Below are positions 51,449-62,314 of a DNA stretch of 64,000 nt, one piece after another. How positions within the stretch are numbered: position 1 is the first letter of the stretch; each line of letters starts with the position of its first letter. Under the pieces are notes generated by a model that saw nothing but the letters and a program-made list of their open reading frames with translations, ran no database searches and was not told the origin of the DNA. This DNA comes from Epithemia pelagica (taxonomy: Eukaryota > Bacillariophyta > Bacillariophyceae > Surirellales > Surirellaceae), in contig OX337228.1 of the NCBI GenBank assembly GCA_946965045.2, positions 5,394,001 through 5,458,000 of the forward strand, given 5' to 3'. Both the position numbers and the translations under genes were made by a program.

Positions 51449-53570
51449 ATGTGTTCTATTTTGAACCTGGTCACATTTTCAAAAGGAAGTGCCAAGATGA
51501 CCATTGGAAGCACTGAAAATGTGTTCAACGGCGACGAGTCGGTTGAAATGTACGAGGACCACATGATAATACCGCCTCCAGTTCGTCGCCACGTGAAAGG
51601 AGCCAAAACGTGCGATAGAGATATTCAGGCAGGGACGACGAATGCGATTAACTGCAGCGACTCGGTCGCAATGGATGAAGAGAGTATGAGAATGCCACCC
51701 CCAGCTCGTCGCTTCCTTCCAGGAACAAAGGAATTTCGTGAGTCCATTAAGACCGGGAGCATCAAGTGCTCACTCGAATATATACAGATGAATCGCGTGA
51801 AAGAACGAAGTCATCCTTCCCGTGGAAAAGGCGAATGTGTTGTCGTATCTCCTGAATCAGAAGCGATTCCATGTCCGTTGCTCCGTGAAACCAATGCTGA
51901 AGATGGCAACGCGTTGGGAGATCCCGTTTGCTCACGGTCCATATCGGACGCGGACATGAAAAACTTGAATTCAACTGAGATCCCGAGCTTTCCTGTCCTT
52001 GGTGACAACGATTTTAGTGGAAGAACTAACCTGGAATCTTGCTACACTGATAACAATGGTACTCATACTCTATCATCAACTCGTAGTGAGGAGAACACGA
52101 GTAACATCCCTGCGGAGTCAGGTAGTGCCAGCGCCATGGAATGCAGTGATGACGAACAATGCAGTTCTTCTTTTGCCGTTTCCCAGGGTTCTTCTTCGAA
52201 GATCGAAAGTGGAAACTGCGAAGGTCCAACGGAATCATCAATGGAAAAGACGAAAAGTGCACCCGCTGCTGGAAACGGCCGGTTCTCGGTTGAACCAACC
52301 CATGAGACAACTCGATTTTCCGATGTTGTAGGTCATGGAAATGTCAAGTTGCGGATTGATGAGGTAAGTGACAACAAACGCCTTGTATTTGGAACAGTAT
52401 TGGATTTAAATCTCACAGTCAAATCTCAGATCCTTCTTCCTTTGGGACTTCCTCGCGATGTTGCCGATTCAGTCTTGTGTGGCATTCGATCACAACCCAC
52501 TTCAGTGCTGCTTTACGGGCCTCCAGGGTGTGGGAAAGTAAGTAGATCGGGCCATTTATCGCGTCTTTTCCCTGAATCCTCTGTCTCACGTCTATTCATC
52601 CTGTTCCCTATTTTCTTGCAGACGCGATTGGCACGAGCAATCGCTGGTGAAGGCCGAGCGGCTTTCATTTCGATAGCACCCAGCGATGTTCTTTCAAAGT
52701 TCGTGGGTGAATCTGAAGCAGCCGTACGTTCAATCTTTCAGATGGCGACCACATCCGCCTCAAAACTAGAATCCAAGTGTTCTGTGATATTCTTTGACGA
52801 GATTGATGCATTAGGACACACACGAGAAAATGGAGGTAGCGGAGAAGGAGAAGGTTGCTCAAGGCGTGTTTTGGCAGAGTTGCTTTTGCAGTTGAACGTT
52901 GCTTTGACAAAACGACCTTCACCGGGACGCAAGGACATCAAAGATCAGGACGGAAGAGAATCTTTCGATGACACTCGGATTTTGGTGGTTGCCGCCACGA
53001 ACAGACCAGAGGTGAGAATAGATACCGTTTGACTGATCGTTGGAGTGACGTTCTAACATCACTTTTCAGGACTGCGACCCTGCTCTATTGCGTCGATTCG
53101 GCATTCGTCTGATGGTGGGATTACCGTCACGTCGTGATAGGAAGAAGATGTTTGCTAAACATCTAGATGGAATAAACCACACTCTCTCCAAGAGGGACCT
53201 GTGTGCTTTGGCGATATCCACGTATGGATGGTCAGGATCAGACATTGAGAGTCTTACGAGGGAGGCTGTAATGGCTCCCGTCCGTGAATGTCTCCGTTTG
53301 TCGGCACTACATCGTCGCCGTCGTCCGCGAGAAGGTGACGTGCTCGGAGTTGATGACGGATTGTACGTTGATGCGCCGTCTCGAGATGGCACTCAGGTGC
53401 TTATAGAAAATCTTCAACGCATTCGTCCTGTTCTAAGAGACGATTTCGAAAACGCCATGTGTGTTGTTTCTGAAGGTAGGCGTATGGCGCGTTGTACCGA
53501 GTATCCATTTGGTGATCATTATGACAGCTCCAGTGGCGATGATGACACCAGTGGCGACGAATCCATTTGA
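51449..53570 (+). CDS. AAA ATPase, single AAA domain, katanin/spastin-like class
   Basis: Three exons: 51449-52537, 52622-53011 and 53070-53570, with GT-AG introns of 84 and 58 nt. The product is 659 aa. The first about 270 residues are Ser/Glu-rich and disordered. The ATPase follows: RFSDVVGHGNVKLRIDEVS, Walker A GPPGCGK|T split by intron 1, the pore-loop-like region VLSKFVGESEAAVRSIFQMA, Walker B CSVIFFDEIDALG and sensor 1 VVAATNRPE at the end of exon 2. The arginine finger DPALLRRFGIRL and YGWSGSDIESLTREA follow. The order matches meiotic-clade or Cdc48-like AAA proteins, which remodel microtubules or membrane complexes. The target is unknown. An N-terminal pair of repeats is described as a finding. 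Confidence 0.88.
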
Positions 53571-53785
53571 TTTTTCCTTTTGTGAAATCGTTGTGGAAGA
53601 TCATGAAGAGCTCAAGGCTTTGTTCAGCGGCAATCTTTTTTATTATAGAACTTGTGTCACGATAGTAAGTGTCTAATTTTTCGGAGATTTTCTACAAACT
53701 ACAAATCCTTGTCGACTATGTGCAGCACCGACCGGATATCACAGCCAGAGCGATGCCTGCTGCAGATGTGGAATGCTGAACGCTT

Positions 53786-55678
53786 TTACATCATTCCGGG
53801 CATGCCACCCATACCTCCCATACCACCGCCTCCTGGAGCTGGAGGACCTGCAGGCTCTGGTTTGTCGACAATCATGGATTCTGAAGTCGTGAGTAGACCA
53901 GCGACGGATGCCGCATCAAGGATACCGGTGCGTGTAACCTTGGCAGGATCGATGATACCGGCTTCGACCAAGTCGCAATATTCTCCTTTTTGCGCATCGT
54001 ATCCCCAAGCAACGTCAACAGAATCTTTGATCAATTCACCACAGATTACGGCTCCCTCTTCTGCGGCGTTTTCAGCAATACATTTCAATGGTGCGGCAAG
54101 TGCTCTCTTGATGATCTGCACTCCAATCTTTTGGTCCATGTTGACGGCTTGTTCCTCAGCAACCTTGTCGAGTTTCGTGGAACAGTACAACAAAGCTTTT
54201 CCACCTCCAGGAACAATTCCTTCTTCGACGGCGGCTCTTGTGGCGTTCAAGGCATCGACAACCCGATCTTTCTTCTCCTGAACTTCCACTTCAGAGGCAC
54301 CACCAACTTGAATGACAGCAACTCCACCCGAGAGTTTTGCCAAACGTTCTTGGAGCTTTTCACGTTCATAGTCCGACTTGGTTGTTTCAATACTATTTCT
54401 AATCAAATCACATCGTTCTGCGATAGAATCCGCTTCTCCAGCACCTCCAAGAACAACGGTATCGTTCTTGGTTACAGTGATCTTTTTGCATTTTCCAAGA
54501 TGCATTGGTTGAACCTCTTCGAGCTTCATGCCAGTCTCTTCAGAAATGACTGTTGCTCCTGTAAGAATAGCAAGATCTTGCATAGTCGCTTTACGGTTAT
54601 CTCCAAAGCCTGGTGCCTTGACCGCACAGACCTTGATACCAGCGCGCAATTTGTTCACGACGAGCGTCGCCAAGGCCTCACTTTCGACGTCTTCCGCAAT
54701 GATCAACAAACTTGATTGACTCTTGATAACTGATTCTAGCAATGGCACCAATTGTTGCAAGTTTGTCACTTTCTTTTCAACCAACAACAAAAGAGGGTTC
54801 TCCAAGTCGCACGTTTGTGTCTTGGCGTCAGTGATAAAGTATGGACTGATGTAACCTCGGTCAAACTTCATTCCTTCCACAACGTCCAGGACGTTTTCGA
54901 GAGTCTTTCCGTCTTGCACTGTAATAACACCTTCCTTTCCAACTCGTTCCATGGCGTCGGCAATCAGATCACCGACTTCCTTGTCAGAGTTGGCCGAAAT
55001 GGTTCCGACCTGAGAAATTTCCTCCTTTGTACCAATCGGTCGACTGATTTCTTCCAACGTATCGACGACATTGTTTACGGCCATTTGAATTCCCCTACGA
55101 AGATCCAACGGGTTCAAGCCGGCAGCAACGGCCTTGCAACCTTCTTCGTAAATGGCTCGAGCCAGAACAGTGGCCGTCGTGGTACCATCTCCAGCCACAT
55201 CATTAGTTTTCGAGGCGACACTCTTGATCAATTGGGCTCCCATATCCTCAAACTTATCTTCAAAATCAATGGATTTGGCGACTGTCACACCATCTTTGGT
55301 TATCTTGGGAGCACCGTAGGGTTGAGCAATAATCGCATTTCGACCTTTGGGACCAAGCGTGACCTGGACAAAAAGTATAGAAACAAAATGGTATTAGTTT
55401 GCGAGAAAGGGGATCCAGTTAGCCCATGTTAGCTAAGAATCAGGGAATCGTTCTTTGCCAACCATGCTGGCTTGATTTTCCCTTCTCCATCGACAGCAAC
55501 AAATATCCATTGACAACAAACTTACCTGCACGGCGTCGGCAAGGACATTCACACCTTTCAACATGGCAGCTCGGCCATCGGTTCCAAATTTGATTTCCTT
55601 GGCAAATCCTCTTGTGGACATTCGTCCAAACAAGGAGGTGCGGGAGGCAGTTGTTCGGCTGAGCAACGAGGTCAACAT
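53786..55678 (-). CDS. HSP60: HSP60/Cpn60 chaperonin, mitochondrial type
   Basis: Two exons: 55526-55678 and 53786-55363, with a 162-nt GT-AG intron. The product is 576 aa. The leader [20 protein letters not shown] then [12 protein letters not shown] is Arg/Ser-rich and typical of mitochondrial import. Across the intron the protein reads [19 protein letters not shown], then [20 protein letters not shown] with the ATP-binding [23 protein letters not shown] and the C-terminal [15 protein letters not shown] tail. These are group I chaperonin hallmarks; the Met/Gly tail is characteristic of mitochondrial and bacterial forms. It folds imported matrix proteins with Cpn10. Divergent from the ABCG gene. 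Confidence 0.97.
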
Positions 55679-56195
55679 GGTAAAGTCAAACACAGATTTT
55701 CTATGGGATTACACGATGCAAACGAAAAAGAAAGATTTCAATGGAAAATGAGATCTTCTTGTCATCTGGCCATGTGGTGGTTGGTGGTGTGGTCAGATAG
55801 AGAGTAGAGGATTCCAGACGTACATGGACTCCACCCCCCAGCGGGGGTTGTTTTGAGGGTTTAATTTCAGTGAACCACCCCCGCTGGGGGATGACATGGA
55901 CTCTCCATGCGCATGCGGCCACCAGACAGACGGATGATGACGTGTACCACCCCCGACAAGATAGATTCAGTGCGACATAAATCAGTCAGACATCAGACAC
56001 AAGTTTCGCGAACACCAAGGATCTTTGTGCGAAAGACAGGAACGTCGAAGAATTTGATCTCTCACCTTCGACAGCGACACGCATCCGTTGATCGATGTCG
56101 AAAGATTCCGTCGATAGACTTGCATTCTACCTCATATTCCGAAGACCAACAACAGATTGATCGATAAAGTATCTTTCAGATATCGTGCGATAAAG
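55679..56195. promoter_or_regulatory. Divergent promoter region, HSP60 / ABCG, with a small hairpin element
   Basis: 517 bp. A 62-bp hairpin-bearing insert with 10-bp direct repeats lies at 55822-55903. The rest has no supported gene. Confidence 0.45.
55822..55903. repeat. Miniature inverted repeat flanked by 10-bp direct repeats
   Basis: ACATGGACTC at 55822-55831 and 55894-55903 flanks a 62-bp stretch. Its arms CCCCCAGCGGGGG and CCACCCCCGCTGGGGG are complementary, and each is itself palindromic. This fits a tiny transposon-like insertion with a target duplication, or a stable hairpin. Confidence 0.75.
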
Positions 56196-58518
56196 ATGGA
56201 TGAATCTACAGAGAAAGCCGCTGACGAAACAACCTTTGATCCAGAAAAAGACGTTGTCGATGCTCGCAACAAATCCAAGTTGTCAGCTCACGATGATCCA
56301 TTTGCACCTCGGGAAGGAAAAACTTTGGTTTGGAGGGATGTAAATATGACTTTGGCTGGAAAAGGCGAGGAGCCGGACCGAAAACTGCTTACAGAAGTGT
56401 GGGGCGAAGTTCCGAAACAAGAAACGACGGCTGTGAGTGACGCTTGACAGTGTTTTGTCCCATCAGTTTTGTGGCGTCGAAAGACGCTAAAGTTTTTGTT
56501 CATGACAGTATCTCACGTTTTGCTTGGCAACGCACAGATTATGGGACCATCCGGCGCTGGTAAGACGTCTTTGTTGAATATCTTGAGTGGGCGAGCGAGG
56601 TCGAACGGTCGTTTGTCAATCACGTCAGACGTCCGCCTGAACAATTACCGTGTGGATCCAACCAACATTGCCGTCCGAAAGTTGATTGCCTTTGTTGCTC
56701 AGGATGACTCTCTGCAAGTCACGGCTACTCCGCGCGAAGCAATCTACTTTTCGGCCAAACTGAGATTGCCTCGATCGACTAAGGAATCGCAGCTGGAGAA
56801 GTTGACGGAACGCATGATTACAGAACTTGGACTCACTTCTTGTGCCGACACCATTGGTAAGAATTCTCTTTGAGGTCAGTACAAAATCCTAGATTCATAG
56901 TTCTTACATTTGTGTTTGACTTTTAGTGGGTGGTGAACTGATCAAGGGCATTTCGGGAGGAGAACGAAAACGTGCATCTGTTGGAGTTGAATTGGTTGTA
57001 AAGCCTGCTTTGGTTTTCCTTGACGAACCAACCAGTGGTCTTGACAGGTACGAGGTCATTTTATTCGTCTTGCATTCAACTCTTATTTGGTTTCTGACTG
57101 GAAAATTGGCGTCTCTAGTTTTTCTGCGGTTCAGTTGTGCCAGGTGTTGAAAAAGGTTGCACATGCTGGAGCAAGTGTTTTGTTTACGATTCACCAGCCA
57201 TCATCTGAGATTTTTAACTCCTTTGATCATCTCATTCTCATGAACAAAGGTCGAGTTATGTACCAGGGATCTGTTTCCGAAGTACCGGACTTTTTCGGTG
57301 CTCGAGGTAAGACAAGATGCGCCAAGCTGACTCGGATCTCCATATGTATGGCTCACCTAGACGATTTTGACAGGACACCCCAATCCTCCCAATTACAATC
57401 CTGCTGACTGGGTGATGAATGTGGCTCAGTCTGTTGCCATCAAAGAGCTTGATGATGCTGGTTTCTTTCCACGCGATGATCGTGAAATGGGCGAGCCTTT
57501 TGAACCCGAGGAAGGAAAGGACGCCTTAGGAATTACCACTTCAAGGAGAGGCTTTTCATCCCGATCCTTCTCAGCAGAAGAATGGGACGAAACTCCTCCT
57601 GGACCCATGGAACAGACTAAACTCTTGTTTCTTCGTGAATGGCGCAATTTGCAGCGCGACGTTGCTGCTTTGGGTGCCCGCTTTGGCCTCACGACCTTTC
57701 TCAGTATATTGATTGGGGTCATCTTTTTGGATGTCGGAGCGACTGATAGTTCTGTCTCGGAAAATCTACAAAGTCATTTTGGTGCTCTTATTATGGTTCT
57801 CCTTATGAGCATGTTTGGTACTGCACAGCCAGCTCTGCTGTCCTTCCCTGAGGAACGTCCTGTCTTTCTTCGCGAATACAGCACCAGTCATTATACCGTT
57901 GGTGCTTACTTCTCCTCTCGTCTTACAATGGAGGCCTTCATCACTGGGTGCCAGATGTTTGTTTCGACAATCATTACCTATTTTATGATTGACTTCCAGA
58001 TTAATTTTGGGCTGTTTTATGCCAGTGCCTACAGTCTTGCAATGGCTTCTACTGCATTGGCAGTTCTTCTTGGGGCCTCATTGGAGAACGCGAAAGTGGC
58101 GACGGAAATGCTCCCTATTGTAAGTGCCTGTGAAAAGTGATCATGAACTTGGCTGAAAAAGTGATCCTGAACTTGACTCAATACAACTACTTATCCTCAC
58201 ATGCTGGTGTAGTTGTTTGTTCCCCAAATGCTTTTCGCTGGATTTTTTGTTGTTCCCGATCTGATTCCCTCCTGGCTTCGCTGGGCGCGATACCTGTGTA
58301 CGCTGACCTACTCCCTCCGTATTATCATGGTGGGTGAGTTTGAAGATTGTGATCCTTCCAACCCAGCTGCGAACCAAGAGTGCAACGATCTATTGGAGAG
58401 AACAGATGCTGATCCAGATGAGACTTGGTGGAACTGGATTGTGCTCGTGGCCCTTTTCGTGGTATTCCGAGTGACCGCTCTCATCGTTCTTCGTCAGAAG
58501 GCAACCAAGTTCTATTAA
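56196..58518 (+). CDS. ABC transporter, G subfamily half-transporter (WHITE type)
   Basis: Six exons: 56196-56432, 56538-56856, 56927-57047, 57119-57306, 57374-58119 and 58213-58518. The product is 638 aa. The ATPase comes first: Walker [25 protein letters not shown] signature, Walker [15 protein letters not shown] and H-loop [15 protein letters not shown]. The membrane domain follows with six spans ([79 protein letters not shown]). This domain order defines ABCG. Such half-transporters dimerise to export sterols, lipids or toxic compounds. The substrate here is unknown. Every exon junction lies inside a conserved motif, which supports the model. The last exon is duplicated just downstream. 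Confidence 0.94.
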
Positions 58519-58565
58519 ATTTGTACGTGCATCCACGTTATCTCATGATTGTAGATCAGAATGAT

Positions 58566-58827
58566 TGACCTACTCCCTCCGTATTATCATGGTGGGTGAG
58601 TTTGAAGATTGTGATCCTTCCAACCCAGCTGCGAACCAAGAGTGCAACGATCTATTGGAGAGAACAGATGCTGATCCAGATGAGACTTGGTGGAACTGGG
58701 TTGTGCTCGTGGCCCTTTTCGTGGTATTCCGAGTGACCGCTCTCATCGTTCTTCGTCAGAAGGCAACCAAGTTCTATTAAATTTGTACGTGCATCCACGT
58801 TATCTCATGATTGTAGATCAGAATGAT
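58566..58827 (+). pseudogene. Tandem duplicate of the last ABCG exon and 3' flank
   Basis: A 262-bp direct tandem copy of 58304-58565. It repeats the last 72 codons and stop of the ABCG gene plus 3' UTR, with only one difference seen (58439 A, 58701 G, Ile to Val). It lacks a splice acceptor and the start of the exon, so it is a non-coding exon relic in the new 3' flank. The first copy keeps the intact stop. Confidence 0.95.
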
Positions 58828-58919
58828 ACTAGTGTTTTCAGAACGAGCTTTGTTTAGTGAACAACGGGTAATTCAACATCGGCTTCCTGTGAGATGCAAC
58901 TTTCAGATGTAACCGTCGT

Positions 58920-60431
58920 TTAGCAACTGGAGTATTCACCAAACAATTCCTTACTGACAGCATCGACTGTGCGATCTTTTCGAATTAGATCCACTTCATG
59001 CCTCATCGTATTAACAAATGACCTTTCAACGGAAATTAAATGAACGCGAAGGTGCGAAAATCTGCTACGGAATCGGTCGAAATCACGAGGGAAAGGATCA
59101 TGAAGCGAGTTGTTCTCCGCCCTATCATGAAGCATGAAAATGGATGATCCAGGCTGCAAGAACAACGCCGCAACTTTCGCATCTCGAATGTCATTCACGA
59201 TCAACAAGTCGGAGTCCACGACTTTTTTGGCCTGTTCACGAAGTGGCATGTTCTCTACCATCCACAATTCGACCGCAACATCATGCAGAGATGACACAAT
59301 AAGGTCTTTTAAACGGTCAAACTTCCTTCCTGAGGACAGGGTATGCCAAGCAATGGTGAGCTTGATTCCGTCGTCGGGCTGCGGTTTTCGTGCTTTTGCA
59401 GTCAAGCCCATGTTATGCAAAAGAAACTTGGAAAAGCCTTGTTGATTGTGGCCATTGGGCAAGATGTTCCTCTGATCCTTTTCAAAGGACGAAGAGTCAG
59501 AAGCATCGTTGGCAAACATACCGATGCCTGCCACTGCATGAGGGGCACAAATATAAGATGAATCCAGGCCTCTTTGACGTGCTTCCTGGATGAAGTCATC
59601 CATTGAGACAATTGCTTGTATCCCTCCTTGAGACCCTGCTGTTGAATCCAGCATCGACAAAACCAATCGATGAATGCCACCATCACACGATGACTCCCTG
59701 GTGGCGTTTTGTCCGCATAATAGTGGGGATGCCTCATCAGAGAGTTTATGCATCGTAGGCAGAATATCTTTTTCAGCTAACCCAAATATTTCCAGTAGAA
59801 CAAATATTGAGAACAAGTCATCCCACATGAATCTATCGGTTCTTGAATGAAAGGGTATGAAAACCACATTTTTTGGGAGCTCATAGAATCCGTTTGAAAG
59901 CAACAGTTCCGACTGCTCGACAACACGGGGAAACCATCTCAAGACATCCCTGTCTGGTACCGAGTTCAGCGATCCAAGAGCCATGCTGCTTGCCTCAGAG
60001 GACAGCACTGAAGATAACGTGACCGTGGGATGCATTTGCCGAGCGACTGCTTGTAATTTCAGCTCTTCAGGTGAGGGGAGAACAATGAAGTCTCCTTGAG
60101 ATATATCAAAACATAAATTGCGAAACTGGCAAGATCGATACATCCATGCATGTGGACCAAAATTCTTTCCAACACAATGAATCGAACTATGTAGAGAACC
60201 ATGACGTCTCGATAACAGAGATACGGCACGTTGTACCTGTGTTTTTCCGTCATCGGCTCTCAAACATACGGAACCAAGGAAAATGAACAGGATCGCCGAA
60301 GTGATTGTCCCCAACACCTTGCATATTTCAACACCTCTCCTGTTCTGTAAGAAAAACAATGATAGAGATGCTTTTACATTATTTGTTGGATCTAGAATAC
60401 GGCTCAAATTGTCAATCCGAGCTCTCGTCAT
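58920..60431 (-). CDS. Type II membrane protein, glycosyltransferase-like (GT61-like, tentative)
   Basis: 503 aa, single exon. A short basic N-terminus is followed by one membrane span (EICKVLGTITSAILFIFLGS then VCL, about residues 35-58). The lumenal part starts IHCVGKNFGPHAWMYRSCQF RNLCF, a motif seen in stramenopile glycosyltransferases resembling family 61. It continues with VVFIPFHSRTDRFMWDDLFS, where the GT61 pattern has 'H.DNxxHxxxxD', and HDVAVELWMVENMPLREQAK. The C-terminus has SIFMLHDRAENNSLHDPFPR. I infer a Golgi enzyme that adds sugars to proteins or polysaccharides. Donor and acceptor cannot be inferred. Convergent with ABCG. Confidence 0.65.
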   Translation of the reverse strand: MTRARIDNLSRILDPTNNVKASLSLFFLQNRRGVEICKVLGTITSAILFIFLGSVCLRADDGKTQVQRAVSLLSRRHGSLHSSIHCVGKNFGPHAWMYRSCQFRNLCFDISQGDFIVLPSPEELKLQAVARQMHPTVTLSSVLSSEASSMALGSLNSVPDRDVLRWFPRVVEQSELLLSNGFYELPKNVVFIPFHSRTDRFMWDDLFSIFVLLEIFGLAEKDILPTMHKLSDEASPLLCGQNATRESSCDGGIHRLVLSMLDSTAGSQGGIQAIVSMDDFIQEARQRGLDSSYICAPHAVAGIGMFANDASDSSSFEKDQRNILPNGHNQQGFSKFLLHNMGLTAKARKPQPDDGIKLTIAWHTLSSGRKFDRLKDLIVSSLHDVAVELWMVENMPLREQAKKVVDSDLLIVNDIRDAKVAALFLQPGSSIFMLHDRAENNSLHDPFPRDFDRFRSRFSHLRVHLISVERSFVNTMRHEVDLIRKDRTVDAVSKELFGEYSSC

Positions 60432-60691
60432 TTTATCTTACGATGATTACTCCTTTGACGTACCTACTACCTACCCACCGCACTGAGCTTGCTTTCCATA
60501 GACGCCATACTCCTAGAGGCATTATTTTTCCCACAAGGAGTACCATCTCCTAGTTTTTGCCTTTGGAATAAAGAAGATTGATTTTGTGTCTAATGTCAAA
60601 TACGGATCTAAAAGCACATCATCCATTAAAAACAGGCACTTGTTTCTTACAGAAATATAGAAACAAAATAAAACTTCTTTCCAACGAGATT

Positions 60692-62314
60692 CTACAGATC
60701 AACAGTATCTTCGTGGACATAGCCCCTTGGGTGTTTTGGGGTTGGCGGAGGGGGTTCCAAGTCTCTCATGGCCTTTTTCAAGTCCGTGGTTACAAAGGTC
60801 GGACCCGGGGCAACCGATTGAGATCCCACCCAATATGCCCCTGATGTGAACCTCAGTTCTTCGGCATCATCAACCGTTTGGGCGTCATTCTCGCCCATAA
60901 CGTATACTTGAGGATATGGAACGGTGGACATTCCAACAGAATCACTCTGGGTACCGACTTCATCGTCGAATCTATCTGCGGGCTCCAAGTCTCTCAATAT
61001 GGCCGCAGAATTCATACTGGACTTTGATCCCTGTGTGGCTTCGTCTTCGAGCTCCTCTTTCAGCAATACATGAGAAATTGCCAAGTTCTTGTTCCTCTCT
61101 CGTCGCCTTTGGACCGCAATAATCGCAATAACCACCACGAGCATTACCGCACACACCACCACAAGCACAGGAATGACGGGTTTACGACTGCTAGACCCAG
61201 CGCTCCGATCAGCCACGTTACCGTCTGCCAAACCACTGACATCGCTCGTTTCAATCTGGATACATGGGGAGTCCGCAGCATCCTTGATACAATTGACACG
61301 ATTGTCGGGTCCGATGTTCTTCAGAATTGCATCCAACGCCAAGAAAATCTTTTGGTCAATCGGCGGTATGGTAGCTATATCAACAGTAGTCAGCCGACGC
61401 TGCGATAGCTCGAGGTAAGTGACATCCAACGAGAAGTCCAATGGAGAACAACTGTCTCCATCTGTGAAGTCTCCAATGTCTGTAAAATCCAAAAAAATCT
61501 CTTTGACTTCAAGGTCATCGTTGTAGTCACATTCGAGAACTGCTTTTGCCAGCTCTCGAGTGACACTTTCTTCAACAAATTTCGTTTTGTCCGGCGGATT
61601 GCCATCAAAACAGACTCGTAATTCAAAGTGCATCTCCTTGGTCAAGACAGGATCGTAGTTGTCGATTCCTTCCTCGTTGATGCAACTGTAATCTACGGAT
61701 TGTGCCTGTCGATTCTCTATGAACGTGCTCGTAGTCGGTGCGGCCGATAACGTCGGATTCTCGGAGGGTTGTAATGATAGAGATGGAGTCGGTGACTTGG
61801 AAGGTGATGATGATGGCGACGGAAATGGTGCAGCTGATGGGTTGGTCGAAAGGGATGGTGCTACCGTAGGAGTTGAAGATGGCTCGATCGAGGGCTGTGA
61901 GGAAGTAGTAGGAATCAGAGAAACCGTAGGTGTGCTGGAAGGCATAGTCGTCGTACTTGGTTGAAGCGAAACTGATGGGCTACTTGAAGGGCTAAAAGAT
62001 GAAGAAGGGGCACTGGATTGTGTTGGCGGGGCTGTAGTTAGGACAAATGATTGTTCACCTTCGTCTTCCGTGTATTTCTTGCCCTTTCCTTTCCCTTTCC
62101 CTTTCCCTTTCCCATGGTCCTTTTCCTCATCGAGCCGTCTTCGACTCCTTGCACTCTTTCTGTTTTCCGCTCCTCTCGATCGACCAGCAGTCGCATAGAA
62201 CGGTCTAGTGACTCTGGCAGCTATGGTTTCCGTGGCCAAGAGGGCGAGGCAAACAAGTAAATACAGCATCTTAACGATTGTGTGCGTTCTATTGTAAGGA
62301 AGTGCTTTGTCCAT
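60692..62314 (-). CDS. Single-span cell-surface protein with Pro/Ser-rich stalk
   Basis: 540 aa, single exon. A signal peptide (MLYLLVCLALLATETIAA, preceded by 15 residues) is followed by an Arg/Lys-rich stretch with a Gly-Lys repeat (GKGKGKGKGKGKK). Next is a Pro/Ser/Thr stalk (about residues 95-205, repeated PSxxPS words). An extracellular domain of about 160 residues contains four or more Cys (YSCINEEGIDN, RVCFDGN, LECDYND, SCSPLDF, VNCIKDAADSPCIQI). A membrane span (KPVIPVLVVVCAVMLVVVIA then IIAV) follows, and then an acidic cytoplasmic tail of about 130 residues with TVPYPQVYVMGEN and repeated DLEP. No known enzyme domain. The design fits a wall-linked receptor or structural protein. Confidence 0.82.
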   Translation of the reverse strand: MDKALPYNRTHTIVKMLYLLVCLALLATETIAARVTRPFYATAGRSRGAENRKSARSRRRLDEEKDHGKGKGKGKGKGKKYTEDEGEQSFVLTTAPPTQSSAPSSSFSPSSSPSVSLQPSTTTMPSSTPTVSLIPTTSSQPSIEPSSTPTVAPSLSTNPSAAPFPSPSSSPSKSPTPSLSLQPSENPTLSAAPTTSTFIENRQAQSVDYSCINEEGIDNYDPVLTKEMHFELRVCFDGNPPDKTKFVEESVTRELAKAVLECDYNDDLEVKEIFLDFTDIGDFTDGDSCSPLDFSLDVTYLELSQRRLTTVDIATIPPIDQKIFLALDAILKNIGPDNRVNCIKDAADSPCIQIETSDVSGLADGNVADRSAGSSSRKPVIPVLVVVCAVMLVVVIAIIAVQRRRERNKNLAISHVLLKEELEDEATQGSKSSMNSAAILRDLEPADRFDDEVGTQSDSVGMSTVPYPQVYVMGENDAQTVDDAEELRFTSGAYWVGSQSVAPGPTFVTTDLKKAMRDLEPPPPTPKHPRGYVHEDTVDL

